Assembly (NCBI RefSeq): GCF_031599675.1
Contig: NZ_CP134223.1
Location: 2,914,001-2,978,000 of the forward strand
Direction: 5' to 3'
Source: Paenibacillus pedocola
GTDB lineage: Bacteria > Bacillota > Bacilli > Paenibacillales > Paenibacillaceae
Length of the DNA stretch: 64,000 nt
Shown here in pieces: positions 1 to 8,000 of the stretch (position 1 is the stretch's first letter; the number at the start of each line of letters is the position of its first letter). The position numbers and the translations under genes are program-made. The notes below the pieces were generated by a model that searched no databases, was not told the origin of the DNA, and saw only the letters and a program-made list of their open reading frames with translations.

Positions 1-2496
1 TTCCTGGTTGACCGTTTTGACTTCCCGCTGTCGACCTTCACACAGATCTTCATGGTGGCCGTGATGTTCGGGATCGGGACGGATTACTGCATTCTGCTGA
101 TCAGCCGCTTTAAGGAAGAAATGGCTACTGCAGAAGATACGAAAAGCGCCATTATAGCAACATACCGCAAGGCAGGAGGTACGGTGTTCTATTCGGGACT
201 TGCCGTATTCGTCGGCTTTTTGGCAATCGGCCTCTCGAAGTTCATGCTGTACCGTTCAGCGGTGGCCGTGGCGGTAGGAATTGCTGTGATGCTGCTTGCC
301 CTCGTGACCGTTGTTCCCTTCTTTATGGCTGTCCTGGGCAAAAAGCTGTTCTGGCCTTCACGCGGCAAGCTGGAGCATAGTGAAAGCCGGATTTGGGGAG
401 CGGCAGGCTCCTTCTCGCTGAAAAGACCCTGGGCGGCGCTGCTGATTGTAGCGGCTGTCGTTGCTCCGTTCCTGATTACTTATGACGGGAAGCTGTCTTT
501 CAACAGCATGGATGAGATCGGCTCGAATTATGCCTCGGTGAAAGGCTTTAATATCATTTCGGAGAGCTTTGGCCCGGGTGAATCGATGCCGGGTAAAATC
601 GTGATCAAAAATGACGACCGCATGGACAGCTCTGAATATATGGGACTGGCTGAAAAAATCAGCCGCGAGCTGGAAAAGGTGGATGGCGTCAAGTCGGTAC
701 GCAGCATGTCTCGGCCAACCGGAGAACAAATCAATGATTTTCTGATTCCGACCCAGGTTGCTACACTGTCAGACGGACTGGATCAGAGCAATGACGGACT
801 GAACAAGATCCAGTCGGGGCTTGCGGAAGCAAGCAAGCAGCTGAGCGACAATGAACCGAAGCTCCAGGAGGCTGTGTCCGGCAGTGCGAAGCTGACGGAA
901 GGGACGGCGGAGCTCAAACAGGGCATTGCTGCACTTGGCGACGGCCTCTCCCGGATTGAGAGCGGCATTAAGAGCGGCTCTGCCGGTGCCGGAGAGATCA
1001 AAGCCGGTCTGGCCCAGGCTGCAGCCAGTGCGAAGCAGCTGGCAGATGCGAATGCTGCGCTGCTTCAAGGCTATAAGAAGATTGGCGCAGGATTGACTGC
1101 GCTTGACGGAGGCCTTGGCGGGCTGCAAACCCAGCTTGAAGGTGTGGCCTCCGCATTAACCGGGCTGGATGCTTCATTCACCGGCCTTGAAGGCAGTCAT
1201 CCTGAGCTGCTTCAAGATATGAATTACCAGACAATCAAAGGTACCGTAACTCAAACCGGTACAGGAGCTTCACAGCTTGCAGCAGGGCTCGGCCAGATTT
1301 CCGGCCAGCTTCAAAGCGCAGCGGCAGGCTTGACTGAAGCTAACACCGGTTATGCCAAGGCGGCGGCAGGTCAGACAGCGCTGGCCCAGGGCCTTGAGAA
1401 GCTGGTGGCCGGAATCGGGCAGCTGCAGACAGGGCTGAACCAGGCGGCAGCCGGCCAGGGCCGGATTGTGGATCAGATTCCGTCGATCAGCAGCGGGCTG
1501 GATCAGCTGCAGGGCGGACAACAGCAGCTGGCTGACGGTTTTGGACAGCTGACCGGGCAGATTGGCGAGCTGACCAGCGGTCTAAGCGACAGTGCGGACG
1601 GCCTAAAGCAGATCACCACGGGCCTGAGCTCTGCCCAGGATTACCTGCAGCAGATTCAGGATGCCAAAGACGATGAGCTAAGCGGATTCTTTGTTCCGGC
1701 GGAAGCTCTGGAAGCCGATGGCATGCAGCAGGTGTTTGACACGTATCTCTCTGACGACCGCAAGGTGATGACGCTGGATGTTGTATTTTCTTACAATCCT
1801 TACAGCTCTGAAGCGATTGACAGTATGGGAGATATTCAAGCGGCAGTGGACCGTGCGGTCAAAGGCACGAAGCTGGAAAATGCCGAGACGGCCATCAGCG
1901 GCGTAACCAGCACCTACAGCGATTTGCAAAAGATCTCTAATGAGGACTATACACGGACGGTTGTGCTGATGCTTGCGGGGATTTTTATCATTCTCGTATT
2001 GCTGCTGCGCTCGGTAATCATGCCGCTGTATTTGATTGTATCGCTGGTAATCACCTACTTTACGGCTCTTGGCATTACAGAAGCAATCTTCGTGAATCTC
2101 CTGGATTATTCCGGGATTACTTGGACCACGCCGTTCTTCAGCTTCGTAATGCTGATTGCATTAGGAGTAGATTATAGTATCTTCCTGATGGCCCGTTTTA
2201 ACGAGAACAAAACATGGGATGTGCGTGAAGCGATTCTGCATGCAATGCGCAATATGGGTACGGTTATCCTGTCAGCGGTAGTCATTTTGGGCGGCACCTT
2301 TGCTTCAATGTATCCTTCCGGTGTATTGTCGATGATGCAGATTGCCACTGTGGTGCTCTCGGGGCTTGCCCTGTACGCCTTGGTCTTCCTGCCGTTCTTC
2401 GTACCAGTTATGGTCCGTATGTTCGGACGCGCGAACTGGTGGCCGTTTGCCGTCAAGGACAGCGGAGAGACAACCAAGCATGACATGCATATGTAA
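1..2496 (+). CDS. MMPL/RND-family transporter, 5' end outside window
   Basis: The reading frame is open from base 1, so the gene starts upstream; 831 codons are visible. It encodes a membrane exporter of the RND superfamily, MMPL branch, which moves lipids or drugs using the proton gradient. The visible part has the end of the first membrane bundle with the family motif GIGTDYCILLISRF (about residues 22-35), a very long extracytoplasmic loop (about 155-630) and a second bundle carrying the matching motif ALGVDYSIFLMARF. The loop is packed with short Gly/Leu/Ala/Gln repeats of the form GL..L..GL, typical of the long coiled-coil insert in Bacillota MMPL proteins related to YhgE/Pip. Substrate cannot be told from sequence. 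It ends with a His/Met-rich tail. Family call is firm; substrate unknown. Confidence 0.93.
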   Translation, partial: FLVDRFDFPLSTFTQIFMVAVMFGIGTDYCILLISRFKEEMATAEDTKSAIIATYRKAGGTVFYSGLAVFVGFLAIGLSKFMLYRSAVAVAVGIAVMLLALVTVVPFFMAVLGKKLFWPSRGKLEHSESRIWGAAGSFSLKRPWAALLIVAAVVAPFLITYDGKLSFNSMDEIGSNYASVKGFNIISESFGPGESMPGKIVIKNDDRMDSSEYMGLAEKISRELEKVDGVKSVRSMSRPTGEQINDFLIPTQVATLSDGLDQSNDGLNKIQSGLAEASKQLSDNEPKLQEAVSGSAKLTEGTAELKQGIAALGDGLSRIESGIKSGSAGAGEIKAGLAQAAASAKQLADANAALLQGYKKIGAGLTALDGGLGGLQTQLEGVASALTGLDASFTGLEGSHPELLQDMNYQTIKGTVTQTGTGASQLAAGLGQISGQLQSAAAGLTEANTGYAKAAAGQTALAQGLEKLVAGIGQLQTGLNQAAAGQGRIVDQIPSISSGLDQLQGGQQQLADGFGQLTGQIGELTSGLSDSADGLKQITTGLSSAQDYLQQIQDAKDDELSGFFVPAEALEADGMQQVFDTYLSDDRKVMTLDVVFSYNPYSSEAIDSMGDIQAAVDRAVKGTKLENAETAISGVTSTYSDLQKISNEDYTRTVVLMLAGIFIILVLLLRSVIMPLYLIVSLVITYFTALGITEAIFVNLLDYSGITWTTPFFSFVMLIALGVDYSIFLMARFNENKTWDVREAILHAMRNMGTVILSAVVILGGTFASMYPSGVLSMMQIATVVLSGLALYALVFLPFFVPVMVRMFGRANWWPFAVKDSGETTKHDMHM

Positions 2497-2778
2497 ATGT
2501 AAATGGCGGATTCCTTCTAAATAAACAACAAAAGAACCTCTGTGAATCACTGGTGCCGTCTGCTGTCGGGCGTTCAGGACCGTGCGAATGGCTTCCTGCG
2601 CGTGTTCAGCGGTTCATCGGACAACATCGTTTGCGGACCGAATTAGCCGCGATTCAATACTTTCTGATGCTGCCGGAGAAGCCGTTGATGCCGTTAATGC
2701 AGTAGACTGCCTTACGGAAAGAGGGACAGTACATTACGGCTAGTACAGTGTGAAGCAGCAAGCAACAGAGAAACCGTG

Positions 2779-2850
2779 AGCAACAGCAAACGGTAGTAGC
2801 AGCAGAACCAACAAAGCAACAGCAAACAACAGTAGCAGCAGAAATAACAA
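2779..2850. repeat. Two tandem 36-bp T-poor repeats
   Basis: Two adjacent 36-bp units (2779-2814 and 2815-2850) both begin AGCAACAGCAAA and continue with GTAGCAGCAGAA. A partial third unit (2851-2862) and a degenerate half unit (2761-2778) flank them. The plus strand is almost free of T across about 2757-2865, so a transcript would be unstructured. The open frames across it (Cys-rich on the minus strand) look like a by-product of the repeat. I see no gene in the rest of 2497-3039. Confidence 0.75.
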
Positions 2851-2860
2851 AACAACAGCA

Positions 2861-2886
2861 AAGGGACCCGTAGGGTCCCTTTTTTA
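2861..2886 (+). terminator. Intrinsic terminator
   Basis: A perfect 8-bp stem AGGGACCC/GGGTCCCT with a 3-base loop is followed by seven T's. It lies 365 bp after the MMPL stop and directly after the 36-bp repeats, so it ends either a long MMPL 3' UTR or a separate short RNA. Confidence 0.8.
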
Positions 2887-3039
2887 ATAGACTAATCACA
2901 TTTTCTGCTTCCCCGTGGAAACTCTGCATACAGGTCATGTTAGAAGGCTTTCTCATTATTTCATGTACCACACTCCGAGTGCTTCAGTCCTCAGGGGAAG
3001 CTGGCGGCCGGTTTCTGCCGCGTTCCCCAGCGCTTGAAA

Positions 3040-3753
3040 TCAAATGTCGTAATTGACAACATACGGCTGAAGCTCGGAACGGTAATACCCTTCGCTGTAT
3101 TCAACGACGCTGCCCGCCTCGTCGTAGGCGTAACGGTATCTCTTGAGCATGGGATGACTCTCCTTGGTCTGCAGAAGACCTGCGACGGCGGGCGGCGGGG
3201 ACGCAACGGCGAATTCGTCCCTGAATTTGGCAATCGTTACCTTGCGTTCCTCCAGCCAGCCGTACAGGGACTGGGCGTCCAGCTCCGAGGGCTCCGCCTC
3301 GCCGATCCACGCCGGAAAGTAATGCGTGTAATGGATGTACGGCGTACCGTCTAGCTCATACAGGCGTTCAATCCGCAGGCCTTTGTCTCCGAACAGGGCG
3401 TGGGGACGGCTCCCCTCCTCATGAATTACGACCTCCGCACTGAGCAGTACTTTGCGGATGACCCGGCCTTCTTCCACAAGCACCTCGGTGAATCTTTTCC
3501 AGGTGGAGCGCTTGGAAGTGGAGGTATTGCGGATCACCTTCGTTCCTTTGCCGCTGCTTGTCTCCAGGTAACCCTCCTGGACCAGCTCCTTGATGGCATT
3601 GCGGACCGTAATCTTGCTGACGCCGAACTCCTCCTCCAGACGGGGCTCGGGTGGGATATTGGACTCCAGCGGATAATGGCCGTGAAGAATCCGGTCTTTG
3701 ATAATATTCTTAATCTGCTGATATAAAGGCCGCTTGTTACGGGATAAACTCAC
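3040..3753 (-). CDS. GntR-family transcriptional regulator (HutC/UTRA type)
   Basis: This 237-aa DNA-binding regulator has an N-terminal winged helix-turn-helix (about residues 5-75, with FGVSKITVRNAIKEL as recognition region). A UTRA ligand-binding domain follows (about 95-235). HutC-type members bind small sugar phosphates or acids and usually repress the operon they sit in. It is the last gene of the minus-strand amino-sugar-acid operon, 9 bp after the kinase. The near-perfect palindrome at 7850-7873, upstream of the first gene of the operon and of the divergent hexosaminidase, is its most likely operator. Family call is strong; ligand unknown, plausibly a pathway intermediate such as a 6-phospho sugar acid. 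Confidence 0.9.
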   Translation of the reverse strand: MSLSRNKRPLYQQIKNIIKDRILHGHYPLESNIPPEPRLEEEFGVSKITVRNAIKELVQEGYLETSSGKGTKVIRNTSTSKRSTWKRFTEVLVEEGRVIRKVLLSAEVVIHEEGSRPHALFGDKGLRIERLYELDGTPYIHYTHYFPAWIGEAEPSELDAQSLYGWLEERKVTIAKFRDEFAVASPPPAVAGLLQTKESHPMLKRYRYAYDEAGSVVEYSEGYYRSELQPYVVNYDI

Positions 3754-3762
3754 GCTGTATTC

Positions 3763-4779
3763 CTACCTTTCTACATCGCCGCTCCATTCGGTCATGGCCC
3801 GGAGGATGGCACTTTCGGGAGAGAGGGGCGTGTCGCCCGGAATCGTATGGGCCAGCATCGCTGCCGAGGCGGCGAAACGGACTGCCATTTCGGGAGGATG
3901 GCCCTCCAGCTCTCCGTGAATGATTCCGCTCGCAAAAGCGTCCCCGGCTCCTATCCGGTCATGGACCGGGAAGGTCAGCTGTTCGGAATAGGCGAAGGCG
4001 GAATGTTTATACAAATAACCTTGAAGCGAATGCGTATTGTCCGGGTTCACCGTGCGGTGAGTCCCCGCGATGACGGCGATGCCGTATGTATCAGCCACCT
4101 GGGGGATCAGCTCTTCCAGCTGCTTCTGCCGGGTTTCCCGTCTGCTTGTCATCCCCAGAATATAAAGAGCGTCCTTCTCGTTCATCATGACGATATCGGC
4201 AAGCCCCAGCATCTCAGTATACCACGGCTTGGCCTTCACATACCCGTCATCCCCCCATAGGGAAGGCCGGTAATTGCAGTCGAAGACGACCAGGCCGCCC
4301 GCCTCCTTGACGGTACGGGCAAAGGTCAGCGCATGCCGCCGGACCGTGTCATTCATCGCCAGCGTGATCCCGCAGAAATGAACGGCATCACATTCACGTG
4401 TGGCGGAGGCGAAATCATACGCTCCTTCAGGAGCTGTATTAAAGCTGCTCTCCAGCCGGTTCGTGTAGGTCACTCGGCTTGGCCGGGGACCGAAGCCGTT
4501 CTCCAGTACATACATCCCCATATAGGCACCGGCGCGCCGGATGTGGGAGGGAAGCAAGCCCAGCTTGCTCAGGTTGGCGACCGCCGCGTCTCCAATCGCG
4601 TTGGCCGGCAGTGTCGTGACGAGGTATCCGGTATGCCCGAACCGGGCCAGAGCGGATACGACGTTGACGCCCGTTCCGGAATACGACACCTGAAGCGTAT
4701 CGCTCTGGGACAGCAGGCTGAAGCCCGGCACCTGAAGGCGCATCATCACTTCTCCGAAGGCGGCGACCGTTTTAGGCAT
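3763..4779 (-). CDS. PfkB-family sugar kinase, 2-keto-3-deoxygluconate kinase-like
   Basis: This 338-aa ribokinase/PfkB-fold kinase has the N-terminal sugar-binding GTGVNVVSALARFG region near residue 35. The C-terminal signature DRIGAGDAFASGIIHG near residue 280 carries the catalytic Asp and anion-hole glycines. It resembles 2-dehydro-3-deoxygluconate (KDG) kinases, which make KDG-6-phosphate, the substrate of the aldolase encoded next door. Its start overlaps the end of the aldolase gene by 8 bp, so the two are translationally linked. In PTS-dependent glucosaminate operons phosphorylation happens at uptake; here no PTS genes are present, so this kinase may supply the phosphate. The exact sugar acid is inferred. 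Confidence 0.85.
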   Translation of the reverse strand: MPKTVAAFGEVMMRLQVPGFSLLSQSDTLQVSYSGTGVNVVSALARFGHTGYLVTTLPANAIGDAAVANLSKLGLLPSHIRRAGAYMGMYVLENGFGPRPSRVTYTNRLESSFNTAPEGAYDFASATRECDAVHFCGITLAMNDTVRRHALTFARTVKEAGGLVVFDCNYRPSLWGDDGYVKAKPWYTEMLGLADIVMMNEKDALYILGMTSRRETRQKQLEELIPQVADTYGIAVIAGTHRTVNPDNTHSLQGYLYKHSAFAYSEQLTFPVHDRIGAGDAFASGIIHGELEGHPPEMAVRFAASAAMLAHTIPGDTPLSPESAILRAMTEWSGDVER

Positions 4780-5539
4780 GGAGATCGACCTGCTTTTTCA
4801 TGATGGCGAGCAGGGTGCGCACATCCTCAACCCGGGTGTCGCCCGTCGCCTTGTCGATGATGGAGGAGTAGACATGGGGAATGACCTGCGGGACGCCAGC
4901 TTCCAGTGCGATGGAGAGGATGGGCTCGAAGTTGTCCAAGTCGATACCGCCAGTCGGCTCCAGGGCGAAGCCTTCCTCACCGCAGGCTTTCGCCACGGCG
5001 CGGTATTCCTCCTCCAGCGTAAGCCCGTTCATTGGAAAATACTTTAGGGCGTTTCCGCCCATATCGCGGAGCAGCGCGATAGCCGCCTTGACCGGAATGA
5101 CGGCATGTTCCCCGGCGGCACTGAACGGTCCGGTCGAAATGTTGACATAGCCCGGACGCCCGGAGGGAGACACAAGGCTGTTGATCCAGCTGTTTCGTGC
5201 GCCAAGGCTCGCCCGGGTCGCTCCAACCGCCGGAAACACCTGGTTGATATGGCTGCCGGCATACGTCTTGGCGATTTCGGCCACGACCGCCGCCTGGCGG
5301 TTATCGCCTGCGCCAAGTCCGATGGACACCGCGTCCTCGATAACCGCGCCGTATTCCCTCATCGCTGCCGCCGCTTCAGCCGCGTTCGGGTAGTTCTTGG
5401 ACAGCACGCCTACGAGCACATGGCCTTCGGCCGCTTCATAGATGTCGTTCGCATTGTCGATGCTGCCGGCCAGTACGTTCAAAGCCGCACGGTTCTTATA
5501 CAGCCGTCCGGCGATATTCATTTGAGAGATGTCGCTCAT
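4772..5539 (-). CDS. dgaF: DgaF-type 2-dehydro-3-deoxy-6-phosphogluconate (KDGP) aldolase
   Basis: This 255-aa cytoplasmic protein matches the KDGP aldolase family paired with DgaE in D-glucosaminate operons. It splits 2-keto-3-deoxy-6-phosphogluconate into pyruvate and glyceraldehyde-3-phosphate. Family-like segments include the N-terminal RAALNVLAGSIDNANDIYEA, the GAGDNRQAAVVAEIAKTY stretch, and LEPTGGIDLDNFEPIL near residue 195, a typical phosphate-binding turn. Its start overlaps dgaE by 4 bp and its end overlaps the kinase by 8 bp, which implies one transcript. Length is normal for the family. Confidence 0.88.
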   Translation of the reverse strand: MSDISQMNIAGRLYKNRAALNVLAGSIDNANDIYEAAEGHVLVGVLSKNYPNAAEAAAAMREYGAVIEDAVSIGLGAGDNRQAAVVAEIAKTYAGSHINQVFPAVGATRASLGARNSWINSLVSPSGRPGYVNISTGPFSAAGEHAVIPVKAAIALLRDMGGNALKYFPMNGLTLEEEYRAVAKACGEEGFALEPTGGIDLDNFEPILSIALEAGVPQVIPHVYSSIIDKATGDTRVEDVRTLLAIMKKQVDLHA

Positions 5540-6645
5540 CGTGATTGCCCCCCTGCTAGCTCTTGAATTCTGGCCTGAATGACGGCGAGGTCATCGCCTT
5601 GAAGCGGCCGCGGATCGATATCGAAATATCCCTGTCTCACTCCGTAATCCCGCGTATAAATGGCGATCTCGCCCTCCTGCAGCGCCTTGACGACGGCGGC
5701 GGCGCTGGTACCGGACTGCTGCGGGTCGATCTTTACCCGTGCGCGGAAAATCGCCCGTCCCGCTTCGTCCTGCACAATCGTTACCTGGACACCGGGCGTT
5801 TCATTCAGCGTAAGCAGCGGCAGCAGCGCCGCCCGTTCCTGATCGCTCGTATCTTCTTTAACCATATACTCATCCAGTGCCTGGAGCAACCCGAAGGTCG
5901 TTTCTTTACCGACCTTCATGCTCCTACCGATCCCGTGCAGCTGAACCTTGACCCACTCAATAAAGCTTCGCTTGCCCGCGACAAGGCCGGAGGTCGGGCC
6001 TTCAATGGCCTTGCTTCCGCTGTAGATGGCAAGATCCGCGAGGGAAACGTATTTCCGCAGATCCTCTTCCGCCGCGGCATCGACGATAAGCGGAACGCCC
6101 CGGCGGCGGGCCAGCTCGGAGGCTTCCTCCACGGAAATCATGTTCTTCTGCACGGCATGATGCGATTTGACGTAGAGAATCGCTGCGGTATGATCGGAAA
6201 TTGCTTCCTCAATATCTTCCGCCTGGCCCTCGTTGGCGTATCCGGCTTCCACGATCCGGCCCCCGCCCAAATAAACCATCGTTTCTACAGGAGCCCCATA
6301 CTGGACATTATGACCTTTAAGCATAATGATCTCATTCTTCGGGAGAGGATCCTGATGCAGGCGCAGCGACCGGCGCCGGTCGCCCTGTGTGACGATGCCG
6401 GCCACTGCAAGAGCGATGCCGCTTGAGGCGGAATTGACCACGACGGCGGCTTCCGCGCTGATGAGCCGGGCGGCGTAATCGCCCGCTTTATTCACAAGGT
6501 CGGCGATCTCGACATAACGCTGACCGCCGGTCTTCATCGCCTCCATCACCGTGTCGGATGGGGCGGAGACGCCAAGTATGCTCATTCTGCCGCTGGCATT
6601 GATGACCCGTTTAAGGCCGTATTTCGCATGCAGCGTATTGTCCAT
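5536..6645 (-). CDS. dgaE: DgaE-family PLP-dependent ammonia-lyase
   Basis: This 369-aa PLP enzyme of the SelA-like fold belongs to the group annotated as D-glucosaminate-6-phosphate ammonia-lyase. DgaE converts glucosaminate-6-phosphate to 2-keto-3-deoxy-6-phosphogluconate plus ammonia. The PLP lysine is most likely K212 in IYSGSKAIEGPTSG; VDAAAEED near residue 188 supplies the aspartate that contacts the pyridine nitrogen. It sits between the amidohydrolase (35-bp overlap) and dgaF (4-bp overlap). The same gene trio occurs in several Bacillota and enterobacterial operons for amino-sugar acids. The exact substrate here is inferred from context. Confidence 0.87.
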   Translation of the reverse strand: MDNTLHAKYGLKRVINASGRMSILGVSAPSDTVMEAMKTGGQRYVEIADLVNKAGDYAARLISAEAAVVVNSASSGIALAVAGIVTQGDRRRSLRLHQDPLPKNEIIMLKGHNVQYGAPVETMVYLGGGRIVEAGYANEGQAEDIEEAISDHTAAILYVKSHHAVQKNMISVEEASELARRRGVPLIVDAAAEEDLRKYVSLADLAIYSGSKAIEGPTSGLVAGKRSFIEWVKVQLHGIGRSMKVGKETTFGLLQALDEYMVKEDTSDQERAALLPLLTLNETPGVQVTIVQDEAGRAIFRARVKIDPQQSGTSAAAVVKALQEGEIAIYTRDYGVRQGYFDIDPRPLQGDDLAVIQARIQELAGGQSR

Positions 6646-7744
6646 GAATAATCACTCCTTTGGGATGAATGCTTTGGGACGCTGTCCGTACGACTCCTTC
6701 GGAATCCGTAAGCGGGACCGGGCCGTCCTCGACGGCGAACAGTGTCAGATTGGCGGTCTCGCCGGGGCGGATCCGTCCCAGCTCGGGACGGTTCAGCCAA
6801 GCCGCCGCGCGGATGGTGACGGCATCGATGACCTCCTGGAGTGAATAACCCAGGTGCAGGAACTTGCTCATCACATTCGCCAGGCTGTATACCGGACCGT
6901 TCAGCCGGTTGCCGCGGTAGATGTCGCTGCTGATCGTGTCCGGTGCAATCCCGTGCCTTCGGGCGGCCTCGGCGACCCGGAAGGAGAAGCTTGCCGTGCC
7001 GTGACCGACATCCAGATGCACGCCCCGTGCAATCGCCTCGGTCAGCACCGGAAGCGGATTGCCTGCGGCGTCGAACAGATTGTTGTCCTTTCCGTTCAAA
7101 TAGTGGGTCAGCACGTCCCCCTGCTCCAGAAGGGGAATAACATCGGCGATATCGGGAGGCCCGGAGCCGATATGCACCATGAGCGGCAGAGACAGCGCCC
7201 CGGACAGGCTTCTCGCCATCCGGAGCGGCTGGATGCCGTTATCCTTGACGACACTGCCGCTGATCCGGGCCTTCAGCCCGACAATTAGGTCCGGATGAGC
7301 CCTGACGGCTTCCGCCGCCCGTTCGGCATCGATCCATTCCAGTCTGGAGAGCTCGTCGATCCGCGATAGTCCGATGCGGGAAATGTTCAGAAAGGCAAGC
7401 AGATTCGTCCGGGCGCTCTGGGCGCTTGCGGCAAGCTCGCCAATCCGGTCCGCTCCGCAGCTTCCGGCATCGACGATGGTTGTAACGCCCTGCCGGATAC
7501 CGATCTCGTCGATCTCGTCGCCGTAAGGGTCGAACTCGGGGAACGCATGTACGTGCATGTCAATCCAGCCGCTGGATACGTACAGGCCCGTGCAGTCCAG
7601 CCTTCGTTCGGCCTGTCCTTGGCCCGGAGGAGCCAGCTCCGCAATATGTTCTCCGTCCAGCACAATGTCAGCCCTGCGGCCGTCTGTCATCCGCACATTA
7701 GAGAGCACCAGCGTCGCTTCTTGCGTTTGGTTATGTTCCCGCAT
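6611..7744 (-). CDS. Amidohydrolase/deacetylase-family metallohydrolase (first gene of dga operon)
   Basis: This 377-aa TIM-barrel metal-dependent hydrolase has the amidohydrolase metal motif DMHVHAF (about residue 65), later histidines in LMVHIGSG and HLDVGHGTASF, and a C-terminal IRPGETANLTLF segment. It belongs to the group that accompanies DgaE/DgaF and is thought to remove an acyl group from an N-acyl amino-sugar acid. I chose ATG at 7744 because an AGGTG ribosome site lies about 7 bases upstream; a GTG at 7753 is also possible. It is first in the five-gene operon, transcribed away from the hexosaminidase. Real substrate untested. Confidence 0.85.
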   Translation of the reverse strand: MREHNQTQEATLVLSNVRMTDGRRADIVLDGEHIAELAPPGQGQAERRLDCTGLYVSSGWIDMHVHAFPEFDPYGDEIDEIGIRQGVTTIVDAGSCGADRIGELAASAQSARTNLLAFLNISRIGLSRIDELSRLEWIDAERAAEAVRAHPDLIVGLKARISGSVVKDNGIQPLRMARSLSGALSLPLMVHIGSGPPDIADVIPLLEQGDVLTHYLNGKDNNLFDAAGNPLPVLTEAIARGVHLDVGHGTASFSFRVAEAARRHGIAPDTISSDIYRGNRLNGPVYSLANVMSKFLHLGYSLQEVIDAVTIRAAAWLNRPELGRIRPGETANLTLFAVEDGPVPLTDSEGVVRTASQSIHPKGVIIHGQYAACEIRP

Positions 7745-7827
7745 ATGATTCACCTGCCTATGTTGAATAAATGAATTTCAATTCTTCCTGCCGCCGATAA
7801 TCATGTATTGCGCTTCGACGTACATTT

Positions 7828-7855
7828 AAGATACCATAGAAATCAGAAAAAACAA
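7828..7855 (-). promoter_or_regulatory. Candidate promoter of the dga operon
   Basis: On the minus strand TTGTTT (7850-7855) and TATCTT (7828-7833) are spaced 16 bases apart, 84-111 bases upstream of the amidohydrolase start. The -35 box lies inside one arm of the palindromic operator, as expected for a repressed promoter. Box quality is moderate. Confidence 0.4.
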
Positions 7856-7873
7856 TATAACGTTATAATGTTT
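7850..7873. promoter_or_regulatory. GntR-type operator, near-perfect 24-bp palindrome
   Basis: The core TATAACGTTATA (7856-7867) is a perfect palindrome, and the arms extend it to 24 bp with one mismatched pair (7855/7868). It sits in the divergent intergenic region between the dga operon and the hexosaminidase. A TATAAT (7864-7869), a perfect -10 box for the rightward gene, lies inside it. The GntR protein encoded at the end of the operon is the likely binder. Confidence 0.7.
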
Positions 7874-7896
7874 ATGAGAGTTTGTTTAGTAACTGG

Positions 7897-7944
7897 TGTT
7901 TGAGGATCTGTTTGAGGAGCTGTTTGAGAAGCTGTTCGGGAAGC
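7897..7944. repeat. Four tandem 12-bp repeats in hexosaminidase leader
   Basis: Four 12-bp units with consensus TGTTTGAGGAGC run without gaps (7897, 7909, 7921, 7933), followed by a partial fifth copy starting TGTT. They lie between the operator and the start codon, in what should be the 5' UTR of the hexosaminidase. Confidence 0.8.
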
Positions 7945-8000
7945 TGTTAAGCAGATGATGTCTGCTTCGGATTTACTTGATATTAGAGGAGGATGGGAAA

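Noticed and set aside
769..1521. Several minus-strand frames inside the MMPL loop
   Set aside because: Shadow frames of the Gly/Leu/Ala repeats; the plus frame is a clear RND protein.
2534..2704. Plus-strand open stretch after the MMPL gene (ending LAAIQYFLMLPEKPLMPLMQ)
   Set aside because: No start codon or ribosome site and no family likeness; left as unassigned intergenic DNA.
2654..2971. Cys-rich minus-strand frame with repeated CCCF stretches
   Set aside because: It only translates the 36-bp T-poor repeat, spans a terminator, and has no ribosome site.
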